Source: an uncultured bacterium (GTDB lineage: Bacteria; Cyanobacteriota; Vampirovibrionia; Gastranaerophilales; Gastranaerophilaceae). From it: a stretch of 64,000 nucleotides of DNA. The translations under genes and the position numbers were made by a program. Positions 36,724-48,034 of the stretch are shown one piece after another. The notes beneath the pieces were generated by a model. That model saw only the letters and a list, made by a program, of their open reading frames with translations, was not told where the DNA came from and made no database searches. How positions within the stretch are numbered: the stretch's first letter is position 1; every line of letters begins with the position of its first letter. Where the stretch lies: NCBI GenBank assembly GCA_949296245.1, contig CASFNW010000008.1:1-64000 (forward strand), in the 5' to 3' direction.

Positions 36724-36876
36724 ATGGAAAATAAGTTCTTTTTTAATAAAAAGAAAAAATCACCTGAAATAAAAATAAAGAACATGGGTGTTGATATAGA
36801 TAAAAATGAGTACAGAGAAATTGTTCTGTCTAATTCTGCACATCCGGAAGCGGCTTTTTATGACAGATATAAATAA
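36724..36876 (+). CDS. Candidate small protein (50 aa)
   Basis: An ATG at 36724 (another at 36718) opens a 50-residue frame starting MENKFFFNKKKKSPEIKIKN and ending in DRYK. It is Lys-rich with a phenylalanine patch. A TTGACA/TAAAAT promoter precedes it without a ribosome site, and a good terminator follows at 36884. The compact unit looks real, but no family is recognised. Confidence 0.5.
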   Translation: MENKFFFNKKKKSPEIKIKNMGVDIDKNEYREIVLSNSAHPEAAFYDRYK

Positions 36877-36883
36877 TAAAAGT

Positions 36884-36911
36884 AAAGGCTCTCTTTCTTA
36901 AGAGAGCCTTT
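36884..36911. terminator. Bidirectional terminator
   Basis: AAAGGCTCTC (36884-36893) and GAGAGCCTTT (36902-36911) form a 10-bp stem between the small ORF and dnaK, which converge on it. Confidence 0.8.
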
Positions 36912-36934
36912 ATTTTATCAGGGTAAGTGAATTA

Positions 36935-38800
<1,866 letters not shown>

Positions 38801-38975
38801 TTAAGTAATTAATTAGCATGTCATTTTTCTATCTAATTTATAACATCGAATTCAATGAAAAATTAAAAAATAAACAAAAAATTAATAATTGGTTTTATCA
38901 GCCTTTATAACTAAGTTTAAAACAAGCTGTAGACAAGTTTTTTGATTATTATTAAAATCATGTCAGGAGAATAAA

Positions 38976-39875
38976 ATGACGGATAAAACGGAACAAATCG
39001 CATCAAAATATCTTGGCAAAAAAATTGACGGCAGTGACACATATAATCCATTACTGCTGGTTGCAGTGCCGAGAAAAGGAAACAGGCTGCAATACAATAT
39101 AGATGATAAACAGCTTCCTTTCTACGGCTATGATGTCTGGCATGCTTATGAATTTTCGTCTATGACAAAAAACGGCCTGCCGGTTACAAAATTGTTAAAA
39201 ATAAAATACAGCTGCGAAAGTGAATGTATAGTCGAATCAAAATCGTTAAAACTATATCTGAATTCTTTTAATCTGGAAAAATACGGCTCAAATATTCAGG
39301 AATGCCTGAATACTTGCAAAAACATAATAAAAAAAGATTTAAGTAATCTTTTGAAAACAGATATCGAACTTGAGTTTATAGATAACAGACAGGATTCTTT
39401 AAAAATATTTAAAAATTTTGAAAATATAATAAATTATGTAGATGAAAATTCTTTAACAATCGAAAAATTCAAAGAAGCACCCGAAGTACTGGAAACAGAA
39501 GATATTTCACAAAACAAAGAACATTATCTTCACTTTGATTCTCTCAGGTCAAACTGCAGGGTTACTCACCAGCCGGATTTTGGAGATGTGTTTATTTATT
39601 ACAAATCAAATAAGCATATAAAAGAAGCCTCTCTTGTAAAATATTTGTGTTCTTTCCGCTCAGAGTATCATTTTCATGAAGAATGCTGCGAGATGATATA
39701 CAAAAGACTGTATGACCTCCTTAATCCGGAGGATACACTATTTGTTTGTGCTTTGTATACAAGACGTGGAGGGATAGATATCTGCCCGTGCCGCTGGCAC
39801 AATAACCTGCCTGTTGGTGACGCAGAAAAACTTTTTGATGTAACAGTTTATGCTGTTAACAATTTAAAACAATAA
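38976..39875 (+). CDS. queF: NADPH-dependent 7-cyano-7-deazaguanine reductase (long QueF)
   Basis: Reduces preQ0 to preQ1 in queuosine synthesis. The 299-residue, two-domain form (E. coli YqcD type, not the short B. subtilis form) has the QueF motif VESKSLKLYLNSFN (about residues 86-99) and the catalytic Cys194 in SNCRVTHQPD with Asp201. The C-terminal YTRRGGIDICPCRW is also characteristic. GGAG lies 6 nt before the ATG, and a -10-like TTAAAAT sits upstream. It is divergent from dnaK. No preQ1 riboswitch-like sequence is seen. Confidence 0.94.
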   Translation: MTDKTEQIASKYLGKKIDGSDTYNPLLLVAVPRKGNRLQYNIDDKQLPFYGYDVWHAYEFSSMTKNGLPVTKLLKIKYSCESECIVESKSLKLYLNSFNLEKYGSNIQECLNTCKNIIKKDLSNLLKTDIELEFIDNRQDSLKIFKNFENIINYVDENSLTIEKFKEAPEVLETEDISQNKEHYLHFDSLRSNCRVTHQPDFGDVFIYYKSNKHIKEASLVKYLCSFRSEYHFHEECCEMIYKRLYDLLNPEDTLFVCALYTRRGGIDICPCRWHNNLPVGDAEKLFDVTVYAVNNLKQ

Positions 39876-39900
39876 AATCTAAAAAGAGACATATGTATAA

Positions 39901-40470
39901 TTATGAAAGTTTTACAAAAAAGCCGAGAATTACAGCCAGTACAATCAATATCATAGGATTTTTTCTGTATTTTAATCCCAGAATTGTAAAAAATACCAGC
40001 AATATAAAAGCTTTTAAAGAAATAAAATCAAAAATGTTGTGAGTTTGTTTGAATTTAGCAAGATGAAAAACAGTATGAGTCATTATCTTTAATCCGGCTA
40101 CACCGATAAGCGCAACAGCAGCCGGTCTTAGTCCGTACATAATGTTATTAATCAGAGGATTATCCGCATTTTTCTTCAAAAATCTTGCAATAAACATCAC
40201 CATAATAAACGACGGAATCAAAAAAGCAATTGTTACAAATGCTGAGCCGATTGCGCCGCCGACTTTTACACCGACAAAAGTTGCCATGTTTATTCCGATA
40301 GGTCCCGGGGTAAGGTTCGAAATAGCTATCATCTGCGTAATTTCTGCAACATCAAACCATTTATATTTATCTACAAGGTAATATAAAAACGGAATAACAG
40401 TATATCCGCCGCCTATTGCAACTGCACCTATTTTCATATATTCAAAAGCAAGAAGGAAAATTTCATTCAT
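39901..40470 (-). CDS. Chromate transporter half-subunit (CHR family)
   Basis: A 189-residue inner-membrane protein carrying the GGGYTVIPFL motif near residues 20-29 and the later GPIGINMATFVG. It is one of the short, single-domain CHR proteins that work as a pair with the upstream gene. The two overlap by 8 bases (40463-40470). Substrate may be chromate or sulfate-like anions; that is family knowledge. Confidence 0.85.
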   Translation of the reverse strand: MNEIFLLAFEYMKIGAVAIGGGYTVIPFLYYLVDKYKWFDVAEITQMIAISNLTPGPIGINMATFVGVKVGGAIGSAFVTIAFLIPSFIMVMFIARFLKKNADNPLINNIMYGLRPAAVALIGVAGLKIMTHTVFHLAKFKQTHNIFDFISLKAFILLVFFTILGLKYRKNPMILIVLAVILGFFVKLS

Positions 40471-41074
40471 CAGTCATGTCCTCTTTGCTTTGAGTATTAG
40501 TGCATTCACTGCAGCCACAGGATTTTGCCGCTTTGCTTTTTGGAAAAATAAAATGTCTGACAAGTCCGAGTATACCGGCTGAAATAACAATCAAAAACGG
40601 TGAAACATTTACAACGGAAGCAATTAATGCTGCAGCAAATATAAATGAAGTAAACTTATCAAAAATCGAAAATGTCCATAATTCCAGTACTGTAAGCAGA
40701 ATTAATATGCATACAGCAATGTCAAGAACTTCAAAGATATTTTGGATAAAAGGATATCCCATGATGGAATTAATAAAAGCAAACACAATTACTATGGCAA
40801 GATATGCCGGAAGGCACACACCCGTTAACGCTGCAAGTGCCCCTGCTATTCCTCTTGCTTTGTAGCCGGAAAACATGGAAACATTCCCTGCCACAAGCCC
40901 CGGAATACACTGGCTCAGTGCATAATAGTTTGTAACTTCCTCCATAGTACAAATTTTTTCTTTATCTACCATCTCTGCTTTTAAAAAAGGTAAAATAGCA
41001 TATCCGCCGCCAAAAAGCACCATGCCAATCTTGAAAAATATCCAGAATAGTTTTAATAAACTTATTTTTTGCAT
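40463..41074 (-). CDS. Chromate transporter half-subunit (CHR family)
   Basis: Partner of the next gene: GGGYAILPFL (about residues 20-29 from the ATG at 41074) and GLVAGNVSMFSGYKARG match the CHR-domain core. A longer ORF reaches 41149 but would start inside lpxB and add a basic non-homologous extension, so I use 41074 (203 residues). The C-terminus has a Cys-Gly-Cys-Ser-Glu-Cys stretch. It follows lpxB by about 19 bases. Confidence 0.85.
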   Translation of the reverse strand: MQKISLLKLFWIFFKIGMVLFGGGYAILPFLKAEMVDKEKICTMEEVTNYYALSQCIPGLVAGNVSMFSGYKARGIAGALAALTGVCLPAYLAIVIVFAFINSIMGYPFIQNIFEVLDIAVCILILLTVLELWTFSIFDKFTSFIFAAALIASVVNVSPFLIVISAGILGLVRHFIFPKSKAAKSCGCSECTNTQSKEDMTDE

Positions 41075-41093
41075 TATTTTTAATGTTCCGTAT

Positions 41094-42233
41094 TTATGCC
41101 TGTTGCAAGGCTTCTGAAAGTATCTGCGCAACCTCGTTTGCTGCTTCATGTCTGGATAGTATTGCTTTTACTTTTGACAAATCTTCTATCATATTATTTC
41201 TGTACTGTTCATCATCAAGTATTTTAATGAGGTGCTGTGAAATAACTTTCGGATTGGAATCCGACATCAAAAGTTCCGGCACAATATCTTTGTCCATAAT
41301 TATGTTAGGCAGACAAACCCTATTTATACATCTTACAAGCCTGTATACAAGATAAGCAAACCACGGGCCTTTGTAGCTTATTATCATAGGCGTAGTATAC
41401 AAAGCAGCCTCCAGAGCAACAGTACCGGAAGCAAGCATCAGCGCATCTGACGCACTCAAAAGAGAATAGTTATCATGTTTTATTACTTTTAAGTCTGAGT
41501 CTTTAAAATATTTTTTAAACAGTTTGTCATCCAGACTGTCTGCCTGTGCCACCACAAATTGAACATCGTTTCTTTTCTGTTGTATTAACTTTGCTGCATC
41601 TAAAAAAGTTTTCATAAGATAATACAGCTCAAACTCCCGGCTGCCCGGGAATATTGAAATAAGTTTTTTATTTTTGTCCAGTCCGTATTTCTCAAAGACT
41701 TCATCACGATTCGCTTTTGGCGGCATTTGCGTAATAAGAGGATGTCCTACAAACTGTGCATCAATACCTTCTTTTTCATACATTTCTTTTTCAAAAGGAA
41801 AAATGGTCATTACTTTTGAAATATTTTTCTTAACAGTTTTAATTCTCCATTTGCGAGACGCCCAGATCTGAGGCGGAATGTAGTAAAAAACTTTGATTCC
41901 TGCTTTTTTTAAAAATTTTGAAATATTTAAATTAAACCCGCCGTAATCTATAAGAAGAACTAAATCCGGTTTAAATTCATTTTTTAAATAATCCACTACC
42001 CTTTTGCCGAGTGTTATATGGTCAAAAAGAATTTTGGGAGTAAGTCCCATTGCGGACATGTGAGCATGAGAATGGTCGACAAAAAGCTTTACACCAAGTT
42101 TTTTCAGATTCTCTCCGCCTATGGCTTCAATTTCTATATCAGGTCTTGTATTACGCAAATGTTGCACAACTAATGAAGCATGTTTGTCGCCTGATAACTC
42201 ACCGGTAATAATAAAAAGTTTTTTATTGTTCAT
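41094..42233 (-). CDS. lpxB: Lipid-A-disaccharide synthase
   Basis: Condenses UDP-diacylglucosamine with lipid X to the lipid A disaccharide at the inner membrane. The N-terminal TGELSGDKHA (about residues 10-19), the central QIWASRKWR region and YKGPWFAYL motifs match LpxB. The 379-residue length is normal. GAGGG is 6 nt before the ATG. It follows lpxI, the enzyme for the preceding step. Confidence 0.96.
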   Translation of the reverse strand: MNNKKLFIITGELSGDKHASLVVQHLRNTRPDIEIEAIGGENLKKLGVKLFVDHSHAHMSAMGLTPKILFDHITLGKRVVDYLKNEFKPDLVLLIDYGGFNLNISKFLKKAGIKVFYYIPPQIWASRKWRIKTVKKNISKVMTIFPFEKEMYEKEGIDAQFVGHPLITQMPPKANRDEVFEKYGLDKNKKLISIFPGSREFELYYLMKTFLDAAKLIQQKRNDVQFVVAQADSLDDKLFKKYFKDSDLKVIKHDNYSLLSASDALMLASGTVALEAALYTTPMIISYKGPWFAYLVYRLVRCINRVCLPNIIMDKDIVPELLMSDSNPKVISQHLIKILDDEQYRNNMIEDLSKVKAILSRHEAANEVAQILSEALQQA

Positions 42234-42278
42234 AATCAGCCCTCAAACATAACCAAGAATGCTGTATAAAATCAAAAG

Positions 42279-43094
42279 CTATATTGCCATCACAATAATG
42301 CCTTTTTTGTTGGCATAATCAATAACTTTTTTCTGGTCTACAATAATTGTTTCATTTGCTTCTATTGCAAGAATTTTTGCACCGAATCTGTTCATAGTCT
42401 TAAGTGTATTTAACCCTATTGCAGGAATATCAAAACGCTTGTCCTGTGTAGGTTTGCTGACTTTTACAACAGTGATACCCTTGCCGCCGAGCTTACATCC
42501 TCTTTCAATACACTTGTCCGTGCCTTCAATAGCTTCTACTGCCATAATCATTTTATTTTTGATTACAACAGACTGTCCGACATCGAGTTTCCCCATTTCT
42601 TTTGCAAGCCAGTATCCGTATTCAACATCCAGCGACTGATCTTCATCCGGCTCATGTTCACCGAGGACACCGGGAGGAGCCATGAGATTTTTTATAAAAA
42701 TAGTCTGGTCAAGAACTGTAATTCCCATTTGTTCAAGCTGGTCGACAATAATGAGCATAACAGCATCGTCATTTAGTCTCTGTGCTTCTTTCATAAGACG
42801 GATTGCTTCCATATCAAGTTTAGGGCGTCTTAAAAGCAAGCCTTTATGCACTTTACCTATAAAAGTAACCTGTGTAACTTTTTCATCTATAAGAGTCTGT
42901 TTTATTTTTAAAACTTCGCCAGGGCCGAAATTGTAAACTTTTGAACAAAACTTTTTCAGTCTGTTTCTGTTATCGGAGGACAAAGAAATTGCCACTACGT
43001 CAAAACCGTTTTTTTGTGCGGATTCAGCCATTGCAACCGGCAATTCGCCGTCTCCTGCTATTAAACACTGTTTTTTATCTAATACAATAGACAA
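42279..43094 (-). CDS. lpxI: UDP-2,3-diacylglucosamine pyrophosphatase LpxI
   Basis: Hydrolyses UDP-diacylglucosamine to lipid X and UMP (the LpxI route, distinct from LpxH). The LpxI/DUF1009 hallmarks are visible: IAGDGELPVAMAESAQKNG near the N-terminus, and LMAPPGVLGEHEPDEDQ with VLDQTIFI. An ATG at 43112 and an extended frame to 43136 exist, but AAGGAG ends 6 nt before a TTG at 43094, which I choose (271 residues). Upstream of lpxB on the same strand. Confidence 0.92.
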   Translation of the reverse strand: MSIVLDKKQCLIAGDGELPVAMAESAQKNGFDVVAISLSSDNRNRLKKFCSKVYNFGPGEVLKIKQTLIDEKVTQVTFIGKVHKGLLLRRPKLDMEAIRLMKEAQRLNDDAVMLIIVDQLEQMGITVLDQTIFIKNLMAPPGVLGEHEPDEDQSLDVEYGYWLAKEMGKLDVGQSVVIKNKMIMAVEAIEGTDKCIERGCKLGGKGITVVKVSKPTQDKRFDIPAIGLNTLKTMNRFGAKILAIEANETIIVDQKKVIDYANKKGIIVMAI

Positions 43095-43215
43095 TTTCCT
43101 CTCCTTTATCATGTCATTTTGGCAGATACAACACAATCCTGCTGTATGTTAATAATACAATATCCAGTTTATTTTTCAAATAATTAACAAATTTTATTTT
43201 TACATAAAGCAATTG

Positions 43216-43221
43216 TATAAT
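43216..43221 (+). promoter_or_regulatory. Candidate -10 box of leaderless Xer gene
   Basis: Perfect TATAAT ends 6 nt before the ATG at 43228, and no ribosome site is present. The -35 region is weak. Confidence 0.55.
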
Positions 43222-43227
43222 CAGTGT

Positions 43228-44142
43228 ATGGCAATTAATGATATTACAAAAGGGTATTTAAAAGATTTTTTAGTGTATCTGGAAGTAGAAAAAAACTTTT
43301 CTAAACACACAATAAGAGCCTACAATTCCGATGTCTTAAGCTTTTTACTCTGGCTTGACAATACTCCTGTAGAAGAGACGAATCATACAAAGCTCAAAGA
43401 CTACCTTGTTTTTATACAAAGATTCAACTATTCAAAAACAACTCTGTCGCGTAAAATCACCGCAATCAGAACCTTTTACAGATACTTGTATCGTGAAAGA
43501 ATAATAGATACAAACCCTTCTGACAGTGTACACGCACCAAAAAGAAATAAAAGCCTGCCTAAATTTCTTTCCGCTCAGGAGATTGAAAACATATTAAACA
43601 ATATAAAAATAGAAACGCCAGCCGGATTTAGAAACAGGGCTATACTGGAACTTTTGTATGCTACAGGCATGAGAATTTCGGAATTAAGCAACTTGAATTT
43701 TGGAAGCCTGAATCTTGAGGAAAACGAAATAACCGTAATGGGTAAAGGTGCAAAAGAAAGAATTGTACTTGTTTCTTCGAGGGCAAAAGATTTTTTGGAA
43801 AAATATTTAAAGAATGTAAGATATATGGTGCCGGAAGATCCGTGTGACCTGTCTGAATCAGAAGACGCACCCGTGTTTATAAACAAAACAGGCTACAGAC
43901 TGCAGCCGCAATCAGTCAGAGCAGCCTTGAATGACATAGTAAAAAAAATAGAACTGCCTAAAAAAGTAACACCGCACGTATTCAGACACAGCTTTGCAAC
44001 AAAACTTCTTGAAAACGGAGCGGACTTGAGGGTTGTGCAGGAACTTCTGGGTCATGCTTCTATTTCAAACACGCAAATTTATACCCATGTCTCGACAGAA
44101 CGGCTAAAAGAGGTGTATGATAAAAGTCATCCGAGAGCATAA
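43228..44142 (+). CDS. Tyrosine recombinase XerC/XerD type
   Basis: Site-specific recombinase that resolves chromosome dimers. From the ATG at 43228 it has 304 residues, normal for Xer proteins. An N-terminal SAM-like DNA-binding domain precedes the catalytic domain with the tetrad Arg in TGMRISEL, Lys in GKGAKER, His-Arg in HVFRHSFATKLL, His in LLGHASI, and the nucleophile Tyr in QIYTH. Whether it is the XerC or XerD homologue is not decidable here. A longer frame from a TTG at 43213 overlaps the -10 box. Confidence 0.92.
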   Translation: MAINDITKGYLKDFLVYLEVEKNFSKHTIRAYNSDVLSFLLWLDNTPVEETNHTKLKDYLVFIQRFNYSKTTLSRKITAIRTFYRYLYRERIIDTNPSDSVHAPKRNKSLPKFLSAQEIENILNNIKIETPAGFRNRAILELLYATGMRISELSNLNFGSLNLEENEITVMGKGAKERIVLVSSRAKDFLEKYLKNVRYMVPEDPCDLSESEDAPVFINKTGYRLQPQSVRAALNDIVKKIELPKKVTPHVFRHSFATKLLENGADLRVVQELLGHASISNTQIYTHVSTERLKEVYDKSHPRA

Positions 44143-44221
44143 TTTTTGGCAATAATCTGCTTACTGAAATAGCTGATTAAATAGCAATTAAAAGCACTAG
44201 TTTATTAAAGGAGATATTAAT

Positions 44222-45265
44222 ATGTACGATTTTGTGACCATTGGCAGTGCAACAATAGATGCATTTGTAGAGAGTGAAGCTGCCGATATAGTTTCCGTCA
44301 GCACAAAAAAGACGAGCACGGAATTTATGTCTTTTCCTTACGGAGCCAAAGTCGAAATAGATAGTTTTACTACCGCAGTAGGAGGCGGCGGTCTCAATGC
44401 GGCAGCAAATCTTGCCAATCTCGGGTTTAACACAAGTGCTATTTTTAAAATAGGTGAAGATTTTCAGGGTAAAACTATTATGCACCGCATAAAACATGCC
44501 GGTGTTGACACAGAAAACGTTATAGTAAGTAAAGATGAAAGCTCGGGCTTTTCAATAATTCTTTTAAGTTTTGAAGGCAACAGAACTGTTCTTGCTCACA
44601 GAGGTACAAACGGAACAATCAAAGAAAACGAAATTAATTATGATGCAATAAAAAATGCAAAATGGCTATATATTGCACCACTCAACGGACAATCAGGAGC
44701 TGTTCTGGATAAGCTTGCTCATTTTGCAGAAGAAAACAACACAAATGTAATCATTAACCCCGGCAGCTCAAGCTTAAAAAAGGGTTTAAAATATTTTGAA
44801 AAAATTCTTGCAACAGCAGAAGTAGTTGTTATGAATAAAGAAGAAGCTTCGCTTGTAACAAAGATAGAGGTAAGACCGGATACAAAATCCGAAAGTTTTT
44901 CTACAGAAGTTATACACCCTGATATTAAAGCAATGCTTGATAAGCTAAAATCAACTGATGCAAAAGTGGTTATTATAACAGACGGAAAACACGGCGTATA
45001 TGCTTATGACGGCAAAAAATATTACAGATGTCCGGAATTCCCTGCAAAAGTTGTCAGCACACTGGGGGCAGGCGATGCTCTGTCATCTACATTCGCTGCT
45101 GCACTTGAACACACTAACTGGAATATAGAAAAGTCATTGATGATGGCATCTGTTAATGCGTCATCAGTTGTTTCCAATTTCGGTGCACAGGAAGGCTTTT
45201 TGACATTTGATGAAATAGAAGAAAGACTGAAACAAGCTCCGGCATTTAGAGTGGAAATTGTCTAA
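44222..45265 (+). CDS. PfkB-family sugar/nucleoside kinase
   Basis: ATP-dependent carbohydrate kinase of the ribokinase/adenosine kinase type, 347 residues. The N-terminal GGGGLNAAANLANLG (about residues 57-71) and the C-terminal signature TLGAGDALSSTF (catalytic Asp) are clear. Substrate unknown. AAAGGAG is about 7 nt before the ATG. Its last 4 bases overlap the convergent gene at 45262. Confidence 0.9.
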   Translation: MYDFVTIGSATIDAFVESEAADIVSVSTKKTSTEFMSFPYGAKVEIDSFTTAVGGGGLNAAANLANLGFNTSAIFKIGEDFQGKTIMHRIKHAGVDTENVIVSKDESSGFSIILLSFEGNRTVLAHRGTNGTIKENEINYDAIKNAKWLYIAPLNGQSGAVLDKLAHFAEENNTNVIINPGSSSLKKGLKYFEKILATAEVVVMNKEEASLVTKIEVRPDTKSESFSTEVIHPDIKAMLDKLKSTDAKVVIITDGKHGVYAYDGKKYYRCPEFPAKVVSTLGAGDALSSTFAAALEHTNWNIEKSLMMASVNASSVVSNFGAQEGFLTFDEIEERLKQAPAFRVEIV

Positions 45266-45648
45266 GCACGGACATCATAGTTGGAAGTATTGTTATTTGT
45301 GTTTGGATTGTAGTTTAAATTGTCAATAAAATCCAACGCCATATCCGTATTATCTTTTATTCTGTCCAAATCATACTTATGCGGTTTTGAAAAATATTTT
45401 TCAAGCCATTCTTCAAATGCGGTTACATACTTTTTTACGGTTTCCGGCTTAGGTGCTTTAAAATATTTCACTGAACCCAGTTTTTGTTCCTGAAGCCTTT
45501 TATAATCCTCATCAGAAATTTCTTTGCCTCTTTTTTCCGGCGGTACATTCTCATTATCCGCATAGCAAATTCTGGATGTACGGCCAGGAATATCTGACTG
45601 TTTATGTATCTGAGGATAATATCCGTAATTTACTTCATTGATTGTCAT
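45262..45648 (-). CDS. Hypothetical protein
   Basis: A 128-residue polar protein rich in Lys, Asp, Asn and Tyr, with an Asn/Thr-rich C-terminus. No signal, membrane helix or known motif. GAAGG precedes the ATG by about 9 nt. It overlaps the end of the PfkB gene. Likely lineage-specific. Confidence 0.65.
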   Translation of the reverse strand: MTINEVNYGYYPQIHKQSDIPGRTSRICYADNENVPPEKRGKEISDEDYKRLQEQKLGSVKYFKAPKPETVKKYVTAFEEWLEKYFSKPHKYDLDRIKDNTDMALDFIDNLNYNPNTNNNTSNYDVRA

Positions 45649-45816
45649 AAAAAATAACCTTCATTTACCTACATATATAATAAAATTTTTCAATGTAAAA
45701 TTTTGCTTTTTATTTTAAGTTTGTAAATAAATTTTAATATTTTAGTAATAACTAGCAAAAGTTTTTTATTTTGTTTATTTCTAAATTATCCATAAAGCAA
45801 AATAAGGAATAAGTAA

Positions 45817-46362
45817 ATGAAATTAAACAACACAACTCCATCTTTTGGCAAAACTCATATTAATGCATCACGAATGAATGAAAAACAGAATAGGATAACT
45901 GACTTTCTTTTAACAAAAATAAACTATTGTGATGAATACGAAAGAGCAGATAGAAATAATGTGGATTTATTTATAATGCCGAATGGTAAAAAAGCAATTA
46001 ATGTATACTGTGTTGATGTTGACAGCCAGCAGGTTATAAAAGATAACAAAAATAAAGAATTAAAATATACTTTTAATGCAGAATCAACAATGTCTGCTTT
46101 TTATAAACAAGTCGGCTCACTCTTACAATCACTAAAAAAAATAAATAATAATGAGATAAAAAGACCTGAAGTAAAAGACAATTTGATAGTAAATGCAATA
46201 ACAGATGTTGCATATTTCCGTCCGGAATTATATGAAAACCTGCCTGAAGCAACTGATTGTTATATTGCATATTATGGACTCGATAGAGACGATGCATATA
46301 AAACATCGGCCGATATTTTTGTAAATCTATATGATAAAACAAATACAAACGATGACTTTTAA
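45817..46362 (+). CDS. Hypothetical protein with N-terminal TPSFG motif
   Basis: A 181-residue soluble protein starting MKLNNTTPSFGKTHI. The PSFG motif at residues 8-11 resembles the PTFG at residues 16-19 of the protein at 48035. No catalytic motif is recognised; the body is Asn/Asp/Tyr-rich with alternating charge. AAGGA stands before the ATG. Its stop abuts the convergent lptA stop. Confidence 0.65.
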   Translation: MKLNNTTPSFGKTHINASRMNEKQNRITDFLLTKINYCDEYERADRNNVDLFIMPNGKKAINVYCVDVDSQQVIKDNKNKELKYTFNAESTMSAFYKQVGSLLQSLKKINNNEIKRPEVKDNLIVNAITDVAYFRPELYENLPEATDCYIAYYGLDRDDAYKTSADIFVNLYDKTNTNDDF

Positions 46363-47337
46363 TTAAAAATCATTCTTTTTGTTGTTTTGTACATTTCTTA
46401 TAACCGTTTTTACATTGCCTTCGGCAAAGAAATTTTTAGGATTGATATACATTTTTATCCGGTCAGCTTCAATTGATCTCATTTGTTCGGTTATTGTTGA
46501 CCGGCCTAAAAATACAATTTCATTAGGCTTATTTGTCTTTGGGTCAGGATATACAGTGGCTTTAGGTCCTTTTGCATCATAGTCTTTATAAGTTACATGG
46601 ACTTTGCCGGAGGCTTGTATAATGTTATTAGCTTTGTAATATTCCTGTCTGTCAGACCATACGTTTATCCTTGTACCGTCCATATCAACATCACTGTGAG
46701 CAGAACCCAGTCCGTAAGCAACTTCCTTTACTGCGTCATAAATAAACTTGTCTGCGGTAATTACACTGTCTTTTTGTTTAAGCCGGCCGTTTCCCGTAAG
46801 GGTAATTTTTTGCAAATCACCGTTTTTATTCAGGTTTGCTACAGCAGAATTTGAATATGTTTCAACATCTTTGTAATAGATAATAACATTGCCGTTTGCT
46901 GTAAGGGTTTTTGTATTTGTATCATATTCCTGTGTATCAGCTGTGATGATTACAGTAGGCTTTGGGGCGTTTGTCTGTGTCACTGTAGTCTGGGTGTTGC
47001 CTTCGGCTTTTATTTTTTTATTTAAAAGTGACATTTTTAAGATATTAGCTTTAATTTCATTTTTCTTATCTGTCTTAACCTGAACAACATAAGGCTGGTC
47101 ATACATCACTGCATCCGTAAGCTGCTTTGATTTAGGGTCGATAAACACTTCAGCTCTCGGGGATGTTGCATTTATATCATCCATTTTTACTCTGACATTT
47201 CCTTCAAATTTAGCTTTATTTTCTTCCATTTTGAATGTTTGTTTGTCAGATTCGATAGATAAATCAGCAGCAAGAGAAATCCCTGCAGCCAGTATAATCA
47301 TCGGTATTAAAATTAAAAATTTAAATCTTTTCATCAA
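46363..47337 (-). CDS. lptA: LptA/OstA-like LPS transport protein
   Basis: A periplasmic bridge protein that carries LPS to the outer membrane. After a signal peptide (about residues 1-23, SLAADL) come two or three OstA-type beta-jellyroll repeats: one around DLSIESDKQTFKMEENKAKFEGNVRV, one around TQEYDTNTKTLTANGNVII, and a third near NIIQASGKVHVTYKDYDAKGP (quoted in short parts: FEGNVRV, LTANGNV, ASGKVHV). At 324 residues it is longer than E. coli LptA (185). It overlaps lptC by 17 bases. Confidence 0.9.
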   Translation of the reverse strand: MMKRFKFLILIPMIILAAGISLAADLSIESDKQTFKMEENKAKFEGNVRVKMDDINATSPRAEVFIDPKSKQLTDAVMYDQPYVVQVKTDKKNEIKANILKMSLLNKKIKAEGNTQTTVTQTNAPKPTVIITADTQEYDTNTKTLTANGNVIIYYKDVETYSNSAVANLNKNGDLQKITLTGNGRLKQKDSVITADKFIYDAVKEVAYGLGSAHSDVDMDGTRINVWSDRQEYYKANNIIQASGKVHVTYKDYDAKGPKATVYPDPKTNKPNEIVFLGRSTITEQMRSIEADRIKMYINPKNFFAEGNVKTVIRNVQNNKKNDF

Positions 47338-47902
47338 AATTTCCTTTACTGTATAGTTCGGTTTTAGAACGTCCTTTTATTCTTATTGTTGTCATTTTAT
47401 TGCTAAGAACAGCCTCATTGCTGTAGGTTTTAACTTCACCTTTTTTCCTTATTACCACATTGCCTTGAGCTGTGATATCTTTGTCATTTCCCTGCCATAC
47501 AAATCTATCCGCGCGTACATCCGTACCGTCTTTATAAATGAAATATGTATCGTCATAAAGTACGACTTTTTTTGTATCTTCGCTAAAGGTTCCTTTGGTA
47601 GATTCCATGCTGAGCACAACTTTGTCATCATCGTAGAAGTTGCCTATAACATTATACAAAATTGCAACCTTGTTCTGATTATCATAATAGCCGGATTCAG
47701 CATATAATTCCCAGTATTTTTTATCTTCTTTTGTTTCAGTAATTATAAGGTTCTGTATATTAAGTTCCTGTTTTTGTCCGGCGTCTTTTAAAATCTCTTT
47801 TTTAAAATTTTTAGTAATAACTCCTGCTGCTATAAACGCCCAGGTGCATCCTATAGCAATTGTTAAAAGTATAACTATATAAGCTATTTTTCGTTTGGAC
47901 AT
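47321..47902 (-). CDS. lptC: LPS export system protein LptC
   Basis: Inner-membrane anchored receiver of LPS from the LptBFG transporter. A single N-terminal helix (about residues 8-30) is followed by the LptC beta-jellyroll, with EGNVV-type AQGNVVIRKKGEVKTYSNEA near the end. The 193-residue length is normal. Its end overlaps lptA by 17 bases, the standard pair. TAGAAT ends 6 nt before its ATG and no ribosome site is seen, so the operon is probably leaderless. Confidence 0.9.
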   Translation of the reverse strand: MSKRKIAYIVILLTIAIGCTWAFIAAGVITKNFKKEILKDAGQKQELNIQNLIITETKEDKKYWELYAESGYYDNQNKVAILYNVIGNFYDDDKVVLSMESTKGTFSEDTKKVVLYDDTYFIYKDGTDVRADRFVWQGNDKDITAQGNVVIRKKGEVKTYSNEAVLSNKMTTIRIKGRSKTELYSKGNFDEKI

Positions 47903-47908
47903 GCGATA

Positions 47909-47914
47909 ATTCTA
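47909..47914 (-). promoter_or_regulatory. Candidate -10 box of leaderless lptC-lptA
   Basis: TAGAAT on the minus strand ends 6 nt before the lptC ATG; TTACAT lies 16 nt farther upstream. Confidence 0.5.
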
Positions 47915-48034
47915 ACATGAAATTGTACACATGTAACAAAATATTTCATTTTATAAAAATTATTTTTAATTAATGACAAATTTTTTTGTTTATGACTTTA
48001 ATAAATATTACCAGTTATAATAAAGCCGAAAATT

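Noticed and set aside
41075-41149. N-terminal extension of the chromate transporter
   Set aside because: It lies inside lpxB in another frame and is not part of the CHR core.
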